A stretch of DNA of 32,110 nt from assembly GCA_022562495.1 (NCBI GenBank), contig JADFPE010000018.1, positions 1-32,110 on the forward strand, given 5' to 3'. Made by a program: the position numbers and the translations under genes. Shown here in pieces: positions 8,289 to 17,033 of the stretch. The stretch's first letter is position 1. Each line of letters begins with the position of its first letter. This stretch comes from Acidobacteriota bacterium. Lineage in GTDB: Bacteria > Acidobacteriota > Vicinamibacteria > Vicinamibacterales > UBA8438. The notes below the pieces were generated by a model. That model was not told the origin of the DNA. It did not search any database and worked only from the letters and a program-made list of their open reading frames with translations.

Positions 8289-8680
8289 TCAGGGTGTGCA
8301 GCGAAGGGAGGTCGCCGGCGTCAGGATCGCGACCCGACGCAACGGATGGTAGCTGCTGGGAATCGCGCCACGGGCCGGCACGGTCGTACCCCCCTCGCGT
8401 TTGGGATGATACGGGTCACCCGGACGAAACAGGCGCCGGCGTGACGGCCCGGTTTCGAACAGCATGCGGTACCCGTGTTCGGCGGCCGATTCGCCACACT
8501 GTGGACGGACAGATGCGGATAGACTCCCCGCCGCGTGTCGTCGGTCAGCCCCTCCAACACGAGGCGCGCCTCAATCTCCTTCAGACTGAAATCGGTCGTA
8601 TCGGGCCGTTCGCGATGCAACAGGGCTGTCGCGATCCATACCTCGTCCGCAACTCTGATTCCGGCGGTAACTCTTCCCAT
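8289..8680 (-). pseudogene. Frameshifted small conserved protein of unknown function
   Basis: Reading from ATG 8680, the product MGRVTAGIRVADEVWIATAL is coherent through VHSVANRPPNTG. It then loses sense at 8468-8475. One base out of phase, the coherent reading resumes as YRMLFETGPSRRRLFRPGD and continues to PSSYHPLRRVAILTPATSL and a TGA at 8289. Together the parts give about 130 residues that read as one small protein with the pattern R-P-P-N-x-G-x-Y-R-M-L. I recall similar uncharacterised proteins but cannot name the family. A net loss of one base (or four) near the GGTACC site explains the break. It may be a true pseudogene or a sequencing/assembly error. Confidence 0.65.
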
Positions 8681-8754
8681 GAATGCATTGCATGTTCAAG
8701 AAGATTGGACAGACAACAAAAAGCAGCCAGGCCCTCTCGAAGAGAGCCCATGGA

Positions 8755-9663
8755 TTACGGCCGGTCGCTGACCGTGACCGTGACGTCGAGTGGCGTGGAG
8801 AGATAGCCGTCGTCGGCCAGTGCGCGGAGCACATACGTGCCGGGCGCGCTGAAGCTCGCCGTCGTGACCACCGTGCCGTCGGGCGGCAGCGGGGGCGGCG
8901 CCCAGCCCGGCATGTGATCGTCGATGCCCTCCATGTACCAGGGGTCGAAGGTCACTTTCCCGGGACCGCGCCACTGGAGCCACGCCACCCGCAGGCCCAT
9001 CGCATTCCGACGGCCGAAGCGCCCCGCACCGAACAGCGGTCGGCCCGTGCCATCGACGTCGATCCGCGGATCCCTGGCACCACCCACGGCTCGCGTCTTT
9101 GGAATCCCGTCGTCGCTGATGCGCACCGTCAGGCGCAACGGATGCCCGACAGCCACGGTCCGCTCGCTGTCGCCGACCAGCTCGATCGCGGGTGGGTGAT
9201 TGCCGAGCGCGAAGCCGCTGCCGGCGCGATTCTCCGAGATCACCTGTTCGTTGACCTCCCACACCGGGAGCCGGGACCCGTAAGCCGTCTGAGTCGCCCC
9301 GTTCGCGGTGAGGGTCCAGGTGACGTCACGGTCGCCCCAGTCGGCCGGTACCCGAATGTTGAACAGGAAGCGGTGTCGGCGCGGATAGAAGTAGGTCGGC
9401 TGCGCCTGTACCAGGTGGCTCGGCTCGATCCGGTTGTCTGGCCCGAGGGGGATGCTGAGCTCTTCGCGGTAGTTGCGGTTCAGGTACCCGAAGTAGAACG
9501 TGAACGACCCGTCCGGGTTCTGTTCCCATCCTTCGAAGGCGGGGACGATGTGTTGCCCGCTCAAGTACTGCAGGTTCTGCGCGGTCGCGGATGGGTCGAG
9601 GGACGCAGCGAGCAGCCAGAGACCGGCGCACGCGCACACGGCCCGCGTGAAGCGACTCCCCAT
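8755..9663 (-). CDS. Secreted protein with C-terminal Ig/PKD-like domain
   Basis: A 302-residue protein with a signal peptide (MGSRFTRAVCACAGLWLLAA, ending near ATAQ). The middle is rich in aromatic residues and beta-strand patterns (NPDGSFTFYFGYLNRNY, PTYFYPRRHRFLFNI). The end, SAPGTYVLRALADDGYLST plus VTVTVSD, is typical of an Ig-like or PKD beta-sandwich that often mediates binding outside the cell. No catalytic motif is seen. Its ATG lies 5 bases after the TGA of the cytochrome c/copper protein, so the two are very likely co-translated and may form a complex. I do not recognise a named family. The start at 9663 is fixed by the signal peptide. Confidence 0.8.
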   Translation of the reverse strand: MGSRFTRAVCACAGLWLLAASLDPSATAQNLQYLSGQHIVPAFEGWEQNPDGSFTFYFGYLNRNYREELSIPLGPDNRIEPSHLVQAQPTYFYPRRHRFLFNIRVPADWGDRDVTWTLTANGATQTAYGSRLPVWEVNEQVISENRAGSGFALGNHPPAIELVGDSERTVAVGHPLRLTVRISDDGIPKTRAVGGARDPRIDVDGTGRPLFGAGRFGRRNAMGLRVAWLQWRGPGKVTFDPWYMEGIDDHMPGWAPPPLPPDGTVVTTASFSAPGTYVLRALADDGYLSTPLDVTVTVSDRP

Positions 9664-9668
9664 GGCGA

Positions 9669-10973
9669 TCAGTGGGTGCCGTGTTTCGCCCGTCGTGCCT
9701 CGACACGCTGCTCGAACTCTTCCTCGGAGAGGTAGAAGATGTTCATCCAGGTGTGGGCCATCTCGTCCATCGACCGGTTTCCGAATCCTATCCAGTTGCG
9801 GGGGTCGGGGTTGTAACGGTTGTTCTCGCTGTTGTCGTACCAGCTGATGAGGTGCAGGTTGGTCCCCGCCGGCAGCAACGGCTGAACCTCCTCCGCGTAG
9901 GTGTAGTTGAGCATCCAGGCGAAGTTGTGCTTCGCGCAGCTCAGCGTCTCCACCATCCCGCTCGGGTAGATCGCCTCGACGCACTGCCGCTTGCCGCGAT
10001 TGTGCAGGTGCGGCTGGAACGAGACCACCTGGGCCGGCTCCTTCAGGAAGTAGTAGCCGTCGACCCGCGCGTTGTCGTCACCCGCCGGAATGTCGATCGT
10101 GTCGTAGCTGTCCGCGGCATGGGCGGCGAAGATGACATGCTCCGGTGTGTAGCCCTTCGGGTAAAACTTCAGCGCGACGACGACGTCGGCCGGCGTTTCC
10201 TCGCCGATCGCGTGGACATGGAGACTGTAGCGGATCTTCGTGCCCGCCTTGATCAGACGGCCGGTTCCTTCGGGAAAGATGTCGGCGTTCTTGCCGACCG
10301 CGTACTCGTTGAGAAAGCCGCGTTCGTCGTCGGGGAAGATCATCGAGGTCACCGCGTGGTGCACCACTTTCTCGGCCCCTGGCAGCGACGGCCTCGACTC
10401 GACCGCCCTGATGTAGCGGTCTTCCGACAGGTCCACCGGCTCGGTCTCGACGGTGAGCCACCAGTCGGGCGCTTCGGCCGGCACGATGACCGGCTCCGGC
10501 AGGTGGATTAGCAGGTCGGGTTCCCCCAGCTGCCACAGATCGGCAGTCGCGAACTGACGGGGCGGGGGCATGTCGGCGGGATTGCCACGGAGCGTGCCGC
10601 CGTCGACCCATTGAACGATGGTTGCGATCTCCTCGTCACTCAGCGACGGGTCGTCCACGAACTTCTGGATGCCGATGTTGCGCTCGACATACCAGGGCGG
10701 CATTTCGCGCTGCGCCACTCGTTGCTTGATCGACCGCGCCCATGGGCGCGTCTCCTCGTAGGTCACGAGCGACATCGGCGCGATCGACCCAGGACGGTGG
10801 CAGCGCACGCACGAGCGCTGGAGAATCGGGGCGACATCCCGGGTAAACGTCACCTGTGCGTCGACCGGCGCCACCGCCTCCTGGGCAGCGGCGGTCGAGG
10901 CCATCCCGATCGCGGCAACGACCGCGAGGGGAGCAACGGCCCTCCGCATCGAACAATTGCGCCTGCTCGTCAT
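9669..10973 (-). CDS. Cytochrome c / copper type II monooxygenase-like fusion
   Basis: A 434-residue exported protein. After the signal peptide comes a heme c domain with CVRCH (Cys55, Cys58, His59) and the RPWARSIKQ...REMPPWY stretch usual in these proteins. The C-terminal two thirds matches the layout of copper type II ascorbate-dependent monooxygenases: His205-His206 (VVHHAVT) and His252/His254 (LHVHAIG) for one copper, and His322-x-His324 (PHLHNRG) with Met405 (MDEMAHTW) for the second. This predicts a periplasmic oxygenase or redox enzyme fed by its own heme. Start 10973 is set by GGGAGGGG five bases upstream; the longer reading from 11012 is less likely. A paralog is at 24502-26022. Substrate unknown. 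Confidence 0.85.
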   Translation of the reverse strand: MTSRRNCSMRRAVAPLAVVAAIGMASTAAAQEAVAPVDAQVTFTRDVAPILQRSCVRCHRPGSIAPMSLVTYEETRPWARSIKQRVAQREMPPWYVERNIGIQKFVDDPSLSDEEIATIVQWVDGGTLRGNPADMPPPRQFATADLWQLGEPDLLIHLPEPVIVPAEAPDWWLTVETEPVDLSEDRYIRAVESRPSLPGAEKVVHHAVTSMIFPDDERGFLNEYAVGKNADIFPEGTGRLIKAGTKIRYSLHVHAIGEETPADVVVALKFYPKGYTPEHVIFAAHAADSYDTIDIPAGDDNARVDGYYFLKEPAQVVSFQPHLHNRGKRQCVEAIYPSGMVETLSCAKHNFAWMLNYTYAEEVQPLLPAGTNLHLISWYDNSENNRYNPDPRNWIGFGNRSMDEMAHTWMNIFYLSEEEFEQRVEARRAKHGTH

Positions 10974-11262
10974 TCGTCCCCTCCCACGACGGTCTGCAAC
11001 CTTATCTGACACCCGAGACTAGCACCGGTCGCACCCGGTCACAAGGATTCGGTGGGTCATGGCGACGCGCCGTGCTATTCCTGGTCGCCGCGTGCGGGAG
11101 CGAGATCCCGTCGAACTGGCGTGTGAACGGTGCTATCCTTGGCGTCCAGAGCATAGGACACAGCGTCGGGATTGGAGGCATGCTCAGCGGCGCGCGCGCC
11201 GACGAGAGAGCCCAAGGCACGGGTCACCAGGAGAACGGTTCATCCTCGCAAGGAGGTGTCCG

Positions 11263-12285
11263 GTGAGTGCTAGACGTCATGATGTCGTGTGGATGGTCGC
11301 GGCCGTCGGTGCGGTGCTGATGTTCGTGCCGGTCGCGGCGGCCGGTCAGGGGGGGCTTCGGTGGTCGCCGCCCCGGACGGCGGACGGCCAGCCGGACCTG
11401 CAAGGGGTCTGGGCGAACAACAACGTGACCCCGCTCGAACGTCCGGAGGTGCTGGCCGGTCGCGAGACGCTGACCGACGAAGAGCTGGCTACCCTGCAGG
11501 CACGCGCCGGCGAGCTCTTTGGCTCCGAGGCGGACGACGCCGCCTTTGGCGACAGCGTGTTCGCGGCGGTGCTGGCCGAGGTGGAGCGCTTCAGCTCCCG
11601 AGACACCGAGACCGGCAACTACAACCAGTTCTGGATGGTCGAGCGGGACTGGAGCAACCGGACGTCGCTCGTCGTCGAGCCGCCGGACGGCCGCATTCCT
11701 CCCAGGACCGAAGTGGGCGCCGCCCGGGTGGCCGAGCACGCCGCGGCGCGCCGGCGTCACGCGCGGGGACCGGAGGACCGCAGTCTGGGCGAGCGGTGCA
11801 TCAGTTGGGGTGTGCCGCGGCTCGGCGCCGGCTACAACAGTTACTCCCAGATATTCCAGAGCGCCGATCACGTGGTCATCTACATGGAGATGGGCGGCTC
11901 CCGCATCATCCCGCTGAATGGGGGCCCGCACATCAGCGACCACATCCGACAGCAGCATGGCAACTCGCGCGGGCACTGGGACGGCGACACGCTGGTCGTC
12001 GAGACCACCAACTATTCACCCACGAGCTACTTCATGGGGTCGGGTGCCAACCTCTACCTCGTGGAGCGGTTCACGCGCGTCAGCGAGGAGGTGCTGCAGT
12101 ACGAGGTGACCATTACCGACCCAACGACGTGGACCGCGCCCTGGAGGGCGATGATCCCGCTGCGACGCTCGTCTGACGCCGTCTTCGAGTACGCGTGCCA
12201 CGAGGGCAACATCGGGATGGCGGGCATCATGGCCGGCGCGCGAGCGCTCGAGAAGGCAGAAGCCGAGTCGGCCGAGACACGCTAG
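11263..12285 (+). CDS. Secreted PDGQPDLQGVW-family protein, copy 1
   Basis: A 340-residue protein with a Sec signal (ARRHDVVWMVAAVGAVLMFV, cleavage near AAAGQ). It carries the family marks seen in four places in this window: PPRTADGQPDLQGVWANN and TPLERPEVL near the N-terminus, SLVVEPPDGRIP in the middle, and NSRGHWDGDTLVVETTNY, VERFTRVSEE and YACHEGNIGM near the C-terminus. I know this pattern as an uncharacterised secreted family of acidobacteria-like genomes; no catalytic function can be assigned, though the conserved His, Asp and Glu residues near the C-terminus could be an active site. GTG 11263 follows AAGGAGG at ideal spacing. The esterase gene begins 22 bases after its stop. Confidence 0.85.
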   Translation: MSARRHDVVWMVAAVGAVLMFVPVAAAGQGGLRWSPPRTADGQPDLQGVWANNNVTPLERPEVLAGRETLTDEELATLQARAGELFGSEADDAAFGDSVFAAVLAEVERFSSRDTETGNYNQFWMVERDWSNRTSLVVEPPDGRIPPRTEVGAARVAEHAAARRRHARGPEDRSLGERCISWGVPRLGAGYNSYSQIFQSADHVVIYMEMGGSRIIPLNGGPHISDHIRQQHGNSRGHWDGDTLVVETTNYSPTSYFMGSGANLYLVERFTRVSEEVLQYEVTITDPTTWTAPWRAMIPLRRSSDAVFEYACHEGNIGMAGIMAGARALEKAEAESAETR

Positions 12286-12307
12286 ACAACGACGAGGATT
12301 GAGTGCC

Positions 12308-13900
12308 ATGACACGCCTGATCACCATCGTGACCGCGAGCATCACCGCCACGACGTTCGCCGTCGTCGCGGCGTGCACCACCGCGACGCCTCCCACCACG
12401 GCCGAACAGGGCGCCATGGCCCCCGCCGTGTCGTGTGACAGCCTCGCATCTTTGGCGCTGCCGAACGTGACGATCACGGGCGCCGAGGCGGTTGAGGCCG
12501 GCGCGTTTGTCCCGCCGATGCCACCGGGCCGGTCGTTGTCTGAAGGACAGGCTCGCCAGTACGGCGCGCTGCCGGCGTTCTGCCGGGTGGCGGCCACGCT
12601 GACCCCCTCGAGCGATTCCGACATCAAGGTCGAGGTGTGGATGCCGGCCGAGGGGTGGAACGGCAAGCTCCAGGCGGTGGGGAATGGGGCATTCACCGGG
12701 AGCCTGCGATACGGCGGGGGGCGTTCCATGGCGTCCGGGCTCGAGCGCGGGTACGCCACGGCGTCGACCGACACGGGTCACGTTGGGGGGGGTGCCGAGT
12801 TCGGGTACGAACACCCCGAGAAGGTGGTCGACTTCGGGTGGCGCTCGGTGCACGAGATGACGGTCATGGCCAAGGAGGTGATCGGGGCCTACTACGGTGA
12901 TGGTCCGCGGTACTCGTACTGGTTCGGCTGCTCTGCCGGCGGGCGTCAGGCGATGAAGGAGGCCCAGCGATTCCCGGAGGACTACGACGGCATCATCGCC
13001 GGCGCGCCCGGCAACGACTGGATGGGCCGCGCGGCCGGGTCGCTGCGGGTCGCCAAGCATCTCGAGGCGAACGAGGACGCCCGGCTGTCGGACGAAGAGG
13101 TGCAGCTCGTGCACGCGGCGGTGCTCGAAGCGTGCGACGCCGCCGACGGCGTCACCGACAGGGTCGTGGGCGATCCGGAACGATGCGACTTCGATCCCGC
13201 CGTGCTGCAGTGCTCGGGTGCCGGGGGGGACGGGTGCCTGACGGCGGCGCAGGTGCACACGGTGCAGATGATGTATGCGTCTCCGAAGAACCCGAAGACG
13301 GGGCGCGCCATCACGGGGGTGCTGCCCGGCAGCGAGACCAACTGGACCAATCTGGGGTGGACCCGTTCGGCCCGCGGGACCGGTATCGACCAGTACCGCT
13401 ATCTCGTGTACGCGGATCCGGAGTGGACGATCGACCGGTTCGACTTCGATACCGACATCGTGGCGGCGGAGGAGACGGACGACGACACGCTGAACGCGCT
13501 CGACCCGGACCTGCAGCCGTTCTTCGACCGCGGCGGCAAGCTGCTGGTCTATCACGGCTGGAGCGACGCGCAGATCTCGCCGGCGAACGCCACGCAGTAC
13601 TACCAGCGAGTCCTGGAGACGGTGGGTGATGAGGCGATGGTCCGCGATGGGTTCCGCCTATTCATGGCGCCCGGCATGGGGCACTGTGCCGGCGGCGAGG
13701 GCCCGAGCGCGTTCGACGCGCTCACGGTGATCGAAGAATGGGTCGAAGAGGGCATGGCCCCCGATCGCATCGTCGTGTCGCGCACCCGGGATGGCGCCGT
13801 CGACCGCACCCGTCCGCTCTGTCCGTATCCGCAGCTGGCCGTCTACACCGGGACCGGCAGCACCGACGACGCCGAGAATTTCGTGTGCCGGCTGCCGTAG
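12308..13900 (+). CDS. Tannase/feruloyl esterase-family lipoprotein
   Basis: A 530-residue alpha/beta hydrolase of the tannase/feruloyl esterase family, expected to cut ester bonds of phenolic acids outside the cytoplasm. The family's CS-D-HC arrangement is complete: Cys208-Ser209 in YWFGCSAGGRQAM, Asp420 in VYHGWSDAQISP and His459-Cys460 in PGMGHCAGG, where the two Cys normally form a disulfide next to the Ser and His. The N-terminus is hydrophobic and ends in VVAAC (Cys23), a plausible lipobox, so membrane anchoring is likely. ATG 12308 has GAGG 10 bases upstream, which is better placed than TTG 12299. It follows a PDGQPDLQGVW-family gene by 22 bases and precedes a PQQ dehydrogenase, suggesting a role in using plant- or algal-type phenolic esters. 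Confidence 0.92.
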   Translation: MTRLITIVTASITATTFAVVAACTTATPPTTAEQGAMAPAVSCDSLASLALPNVTITGAEAVEAGAFVPPMPPGRSLSEGQARQYGALPAFCRVAATLTPSSDSDIKVEVWMPAEGWNGKLQAVGNGAFTGSLRYGGGRSMASGLERGYATASTDTGHVGGGAEFGYEHPEKVVDFGWRSVHEMTVMAKEVIGAYYGDGPRYSYWFGCSAGGRQAMKEAQRFPEDYDGIIAGAPGNDWMGRAAGSLRVAKHLEANEDARLSDEEVQLVHAAVLEACDAADGVTDRVVGDPERCDFDPAVLQCSGAGGDGCLTAAQVHTVQMMYASPKNPKTGRAITGVLPGSETNWTNLGWTRSARGTGIDQYRYLVYADPEWTIDRFDFDTDIVAAEETDDDTLNALDPDLQPFFDRGGKLLVYHGWSDAQISPANATQYYQRVLETVGDEAMVRDGFRLFMAPGMGHCAGGEGPSAFDALTVIEEWVEEGMAPDRIVVSRTRDGAVDRTRPLCPYPQLAVYTGTGSTDDAENFVCRLP

Positions 13901-14060
13901 GAGGCTGTGGGCTGTGGGCTTGAGGATGGACACGATGTCGGCCGCTGCCGTTTACGGGTCGCGGCCCTCCTTTTCGGTGCGTAGCGGGCGCCCGTCGCCT
14001 GAAGCCAGCTGACTCACCTTCTTCCGCGTCCGTGTTGCGCGTCCCCATTCGGAGCAAGCG

Positions 14061-15695
14061 ATGACGATGACACGGCTTGCGGCCGTCGTGGCCCTGCTCG
14101 CAACGGTCCAACCGGTAGGTGCGCAGGCGCCCTCATCCGCTGAGGGCACCCCGTTTTTCTCGCCGGTGACCTGGGAACGGCTCCTGCATGCTGCCGACGA
14201 GCCGCACAACTGGCTGATGTATTCCGGCACGTTGGACAGCAAGCGTTTCAGCCGGCTCGACCAGATTCACAACCGGAACGTGGCTGAGCTCGAGCTGAAG
14301 TGGGCGCACCATATTCCCCAGCTCGGCCGCGCCGAGACGACACCGCTCGTCGTCGACGGCGTGATGTTCATCACCGAGTCGCCGAGCAACCTCGTGGCGG
14401 TCGACGCCGCCACGGGGCGTCCCTTCTGGCGATACGACCACGAGCTGCCCGACGACCTCCGCATCTGCTGCGGCCGCAACAATCGAGGGGTCGCCATCCT
14501 GGGCGAGACGCTCTACATGAGCACACTCGACGCCCACCTGGTCGCCATCGACGCGCGGTCGGGCAATCTGCTGTGGAGCGCCGAAGTCGCCGACTATCGC
14601 GCCGGGTACAGCAAGACGGCTGCCCCGCTCATCGTCAAAGATACGGTGGTGACCGGAATTGCCGGTGGCGAGTTCGGTATCCGCGGGTTCCTCGATGCGT
14701 ACGATGCCGTTACCGGCCGCCGCGCATGGCGCACCCACACCATTCCGGGACCGGACCATCCGGACAATCAGACCTGGGCCGCCGATTCGTGGCGTACGGG
14801 CGGGTCGCCGACCTGGATCACCGGCTCCTACGACCCCGAGCTCAACCTGATCTACTGGGGCACCGGCAATCCCGGTCCCGACTACAACGGAGACCTCCGG
14901 GGCGGCGACAATCTGTACGCCGACTCGGTGCTGGCCCTCGACGGCGACACCGGCGAGATGTCGTGGTATTTCCAGTTCACGCCGCACGACGTGCACGACT
15001 GGGATGCGATTCAGATCCCGGTGCTGGCCGACATCGAATTCGATGGCACGCTGCGCAAGACGATGCTGTGGGCGAACCGCAATGGGTTCTACTACACGCT
15101 CGACCGTGAGACCGGGGAGTTCCTGGTCGGCAAGGCGTTCGCCAGACAGACCTGGGCGGAAGGGCTGGACACGAACGGCCGGCCGATCCGGCGGCCGGGC
15201 ATGTTGCCGAGCCGCGACGGGACACTCGTGTCCCCGATGGCCGGAGGGGGTACCAACTGGTGGTCGCCCGCCTACAGCCCGCGCACCGGGCTGCTCTACG
15301 TCAACGCCTTCGATGGCGAGGCGGAGTTCTTCATTCGAGATGAGAACTATGACGAGGGAAGCCGGTTTACCGGAGGCGGCACCCAGACGCCACGTCCGAT
15401 CGAGAGCTACACGAGCGCCATTCGTGCGCTCGACCCGACGACCGGCGATGTGCGCTGGGAGTTCCCGATCAAGCCGCGCACACGCGCCGGGGTCCTGGCC
15501 ACGGCCGGCGACCTCGTCTTCAGCGGCAGCGTCGACGGGTACTTCTACGCGCTCGATGCCGTGACCGGTGAGGAGCTGTGGCACATTGCCCTTGGGGGCC
15601 CCGTGCATGCCTCGCCCATGACCTATGCGGTGAACGGTCAGCAGTTCGTCACGATGACCGTGGGCAACGTCCTCTACACATTCGCGCTCGACTAG
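14061..15695 (+). CDS. PQQ-dependent alcohol dehydrogenase, calcium-type active site
   Basis: A 544-residue exported quinoprotein with an eight-bladed propeller pattern (repeated W-docking motifs such as AVDAATGRPFWRY and ALDAVTGEELWHI). Key residues line up with methanol/ethanol dehydrogenases: the vicinal disulfide Cys136-Cys137 (RICCGRNNRG), metal ligands Glu204 (GGEFGIRG) and Asn270 (GTGNPGPD), and catalytic Asp315 in VHDWDAIQ. The residue two after the catalytic Asp is Ile, not Asp, so calcium is predicted. There is no C-terminal heme domain, so electrons must go to a separate cytochrome. The signal peptide is MTMTRLAAVVALLATVQPVG to about AQA. Start ATG 14061 has GGAGC upstream; ATG 14067 is an alternative. 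The 160 bases before it hold nothing recognisable. Confidence 0.92.
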   Translation: MTMTRLAAVVALLATVQPVGAQAPSSAEGTPFFSPVTWERLLHAADEPHNWLMYSGTLDSKRFSRLDQIHNRNVAELELKWAHHIPQLGRAETTPLVVDGVMFITESPSNLVAVDAATGRPFWRYDHELPDDLRICCGRNNRGVAILGETLYMSTLDAHLVAIDARSGNLLWSAEVADYRAGYSKTAAPLIVKDTVVTGIAGGEFGIRGFLDAYDAVTGRRAWRTHTIPGPDHPDNQTWAADSWRTGGSPTWITGSYDPELNLIYWGTGNPGPDYNGDLRGGDNLYADSVLALDGDTGEMSWYFQFTPHDVHDWDAIQIPVLADIEFDGTLRKTMLWANRNGFYYTLDRETGEFLVGKAFARQTWAEGLDTNGRPIRRPGMLPSRDGTLVSPMAGGGTNWWSPAYSPRTGLLYVNAFDGEAEFFIRDENYDEGSRFTGGGTQTPRPIESYTSAIRALDPTTGDVRWEFPIKPRTRAGVLATAGDLVFSGSVDGYFYALDAVTGEELWHIALGGPVHASPMTYAVNGQQFVTMTVGNVLYTFALD

Positions 15696-15716
15696 CGGCG
15701 TCCTCGCACGACGCTG

Positions 15717-16034
15717 TCAACCGACCCTCGGGCCGGGAGTGTTCGCCGTCGCCACGTCCTGGTCGGGTGACAATGCCCCGCGGCGGTCGGACGATGCCCG
15801 CGTCGCCGCGGTCTGGTTCTCTTGCGCCACGGCCTCGGCGGTCAGCAGGTGCCGCCCGGCATGCCGACTGGGTCGCTCGAGCGGCGTGATGGTGGCGAAC
15901 GACCAGACGCCCTGCAGGTCCGACTGCCCGTCCGGGGTGCGCGGCACGGTCCACTGCTCGGCCGCGGGGTGACCGGCCGCAGCCAGCGGCGCCAGCACGA
16001 GGACCACGATCGCCGTCAAGACTCTACCGAGCAA
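15717..16034 (-). pseudogene. Truncated PDGQPDLQGVW-family copy
   Basis: A 105-residue reading with a signal peptide (LGRVLTAIVVLVLAPLAAAG) and the family opening PRTPDGQSDLQGVWSF and TPLERPS, but it stops about 200 residues short of the full-length copies. The break follows DQDVATA, after which the reading becomes NTPGPRVG and stops 21 bases from the convergent PQQ dehydrogenase stop. The whole C-terminal part, including the HWEGDTLVVET region, is absent, so a deletion next to the dehydrogenase gene is the simplest explanation. The start is TTG 16034, with an in-frame TGA just upstream. It is unlikely to make a functional protein, although the secreted N-terminal piece could still be made. 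Confidence 0.7.
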
Positions 16035-16054
16035 CGATCACACATCGATTCCCT

Positions 16055-16591
16055 CTAGCAGCCGCGGTTGGGGGGCGTCCCCTCGAACCGCTCAGTGGGG
16101 GACGACAACTGCACGATGACGCCATCGGGGTCCGGTACGAGCACACTCGTCGACCCTGCCAGGCGTACTCCTTCGACCCCGGCCGCTTCAAGTTCAGACG
16201 CGACACGCTCGGCATCGAAGTTCTCGATCCCGACCCCGAAGTGGTCGATCTGGCCTGGCACCGCCGCGTCAGCGTTGGCGGTCAGACTGCAGTTGCCGCC
16301 CTGTGTGGGACACAGGCTGATGAGGCCCCCGTCTGGAAAGTCGAGCGCATAGGCATCTCCGACGATGTAGCGCCTCGCCGGTACCCCGAGCAGCGTACGG
16401 TAGAAGGCTTCCGACCGCGCCACGTCGGTGACGCCGATGTTGACATGATTCAGCGCGCGCGCTCGGAAGCGGCCGGGCTGTGCGCCCCCGCTGGCCGGCA
16501 CCGCAAGCGCGGTGATGGCCCCGAGCACCTGACGTCGGGTGAGTTTCCCATCTTCGTACTGTCTCAGGAGATGGTCGAACGATTCTCTCAT
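16055..16591 (-). CDS. VOC-family protein with Tat-like signal
   Basis: A 178-residue protein: an N-terminal region of about 40 residues containing LTRRQVLGAITALAVPA, a twin-arginine-like export signal (Arg19-Arg20), followed by a single VOC domain. His49 (LNHVNIGV) and His117 (IDHFGVGI) match metal-ligand positions, but the usual Glu positions hold Ser92 (LISLCP) and Gln161 (VIVQLSS), so metal binding may be altered or lost. Exported VOC proteins with this Tat-type leader are found in acidobacteria-like genomes. ATG 16591 follows GGGAGGA. It begins an apparent short transcript with the truncated family copy 20 bases downstream. The reaction is unknown. Confidence 0.85.
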   Translation of the reverse strand: MRESFDHLLRQYEDGKLTRRQVLGAITALAVPASGGAQPGRFRARALNHVNIGVTDVARSEAFYRTLLGVPARRYIVGDAYALDFPDGGLISLCPTQGGNCSLTANADAAVPGQIDHFGVGIENFDAERVASELEAAGVEGVRLAGSTSVLVPDPDGVIVQLSSPTERFEGTPPNRGC

Positions 16592-17033
16592 CGGGTCCTC
16601 CCTTCGCGACCACGTCGCTCGTGATTGTAGCCGGACCCGGGCTCGAGGGAAGGCACAGGCGTGGCGAGCGCCTCGACCCGATGGCAGTGCGCCCGAGGAC
16701 GGCTAGGGCCTCGAGAGTCTCGACGTTGGATTGCGCGGCGTGACGCACCGCCGCGGTGCCGGCGCGTGACCCGGCGACGAACGGCGTGCGTGCCGGTGTG
16801 ACCGAAGAGTGTCCGAACGGCGGTGGTACGCGCGGTTTTCTCTTCGTCGTGGACGGACCCGATGGCCCGTTCAGCTGGTGTCAGCAGAGCTCGGCGAGCG
16901 CTCGGGTTTGCCGACGCGGCACCGTACCCACTGCATGTCGACCGAGGAACGGGCGCGGGCCTGCCCGCTGGAGGAACCGACAGGCCCGAGTGGCTGACGT
17001 CGTCCGCCCGCGTCGACGGTCGGACGTCTCGCG
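16592..17033. other. 442-base stretch without convincing gene
   Basis: No convincing gene is present. Long open readings exist on both strands but are arginine- and proline-rich, as expected of chance frames in GC-rich DNA. On the minus strand, scattered pieces such as RHAAQSNVETLEALAVLG and LTPAERAIGSVHDEEKTA read like protein but lie in different frames, so a decayed gene is possible but cannot be proved. The promoter of the VOC gene should lie near 16592-16650. Confidence 0.35.

Noticed and set aside
16592-17033. Decayed ankyrin or other gene on the minus strand
   Set aside because: Protein-like pieces are short and scattered over frames; nothing can be joined into a domain.
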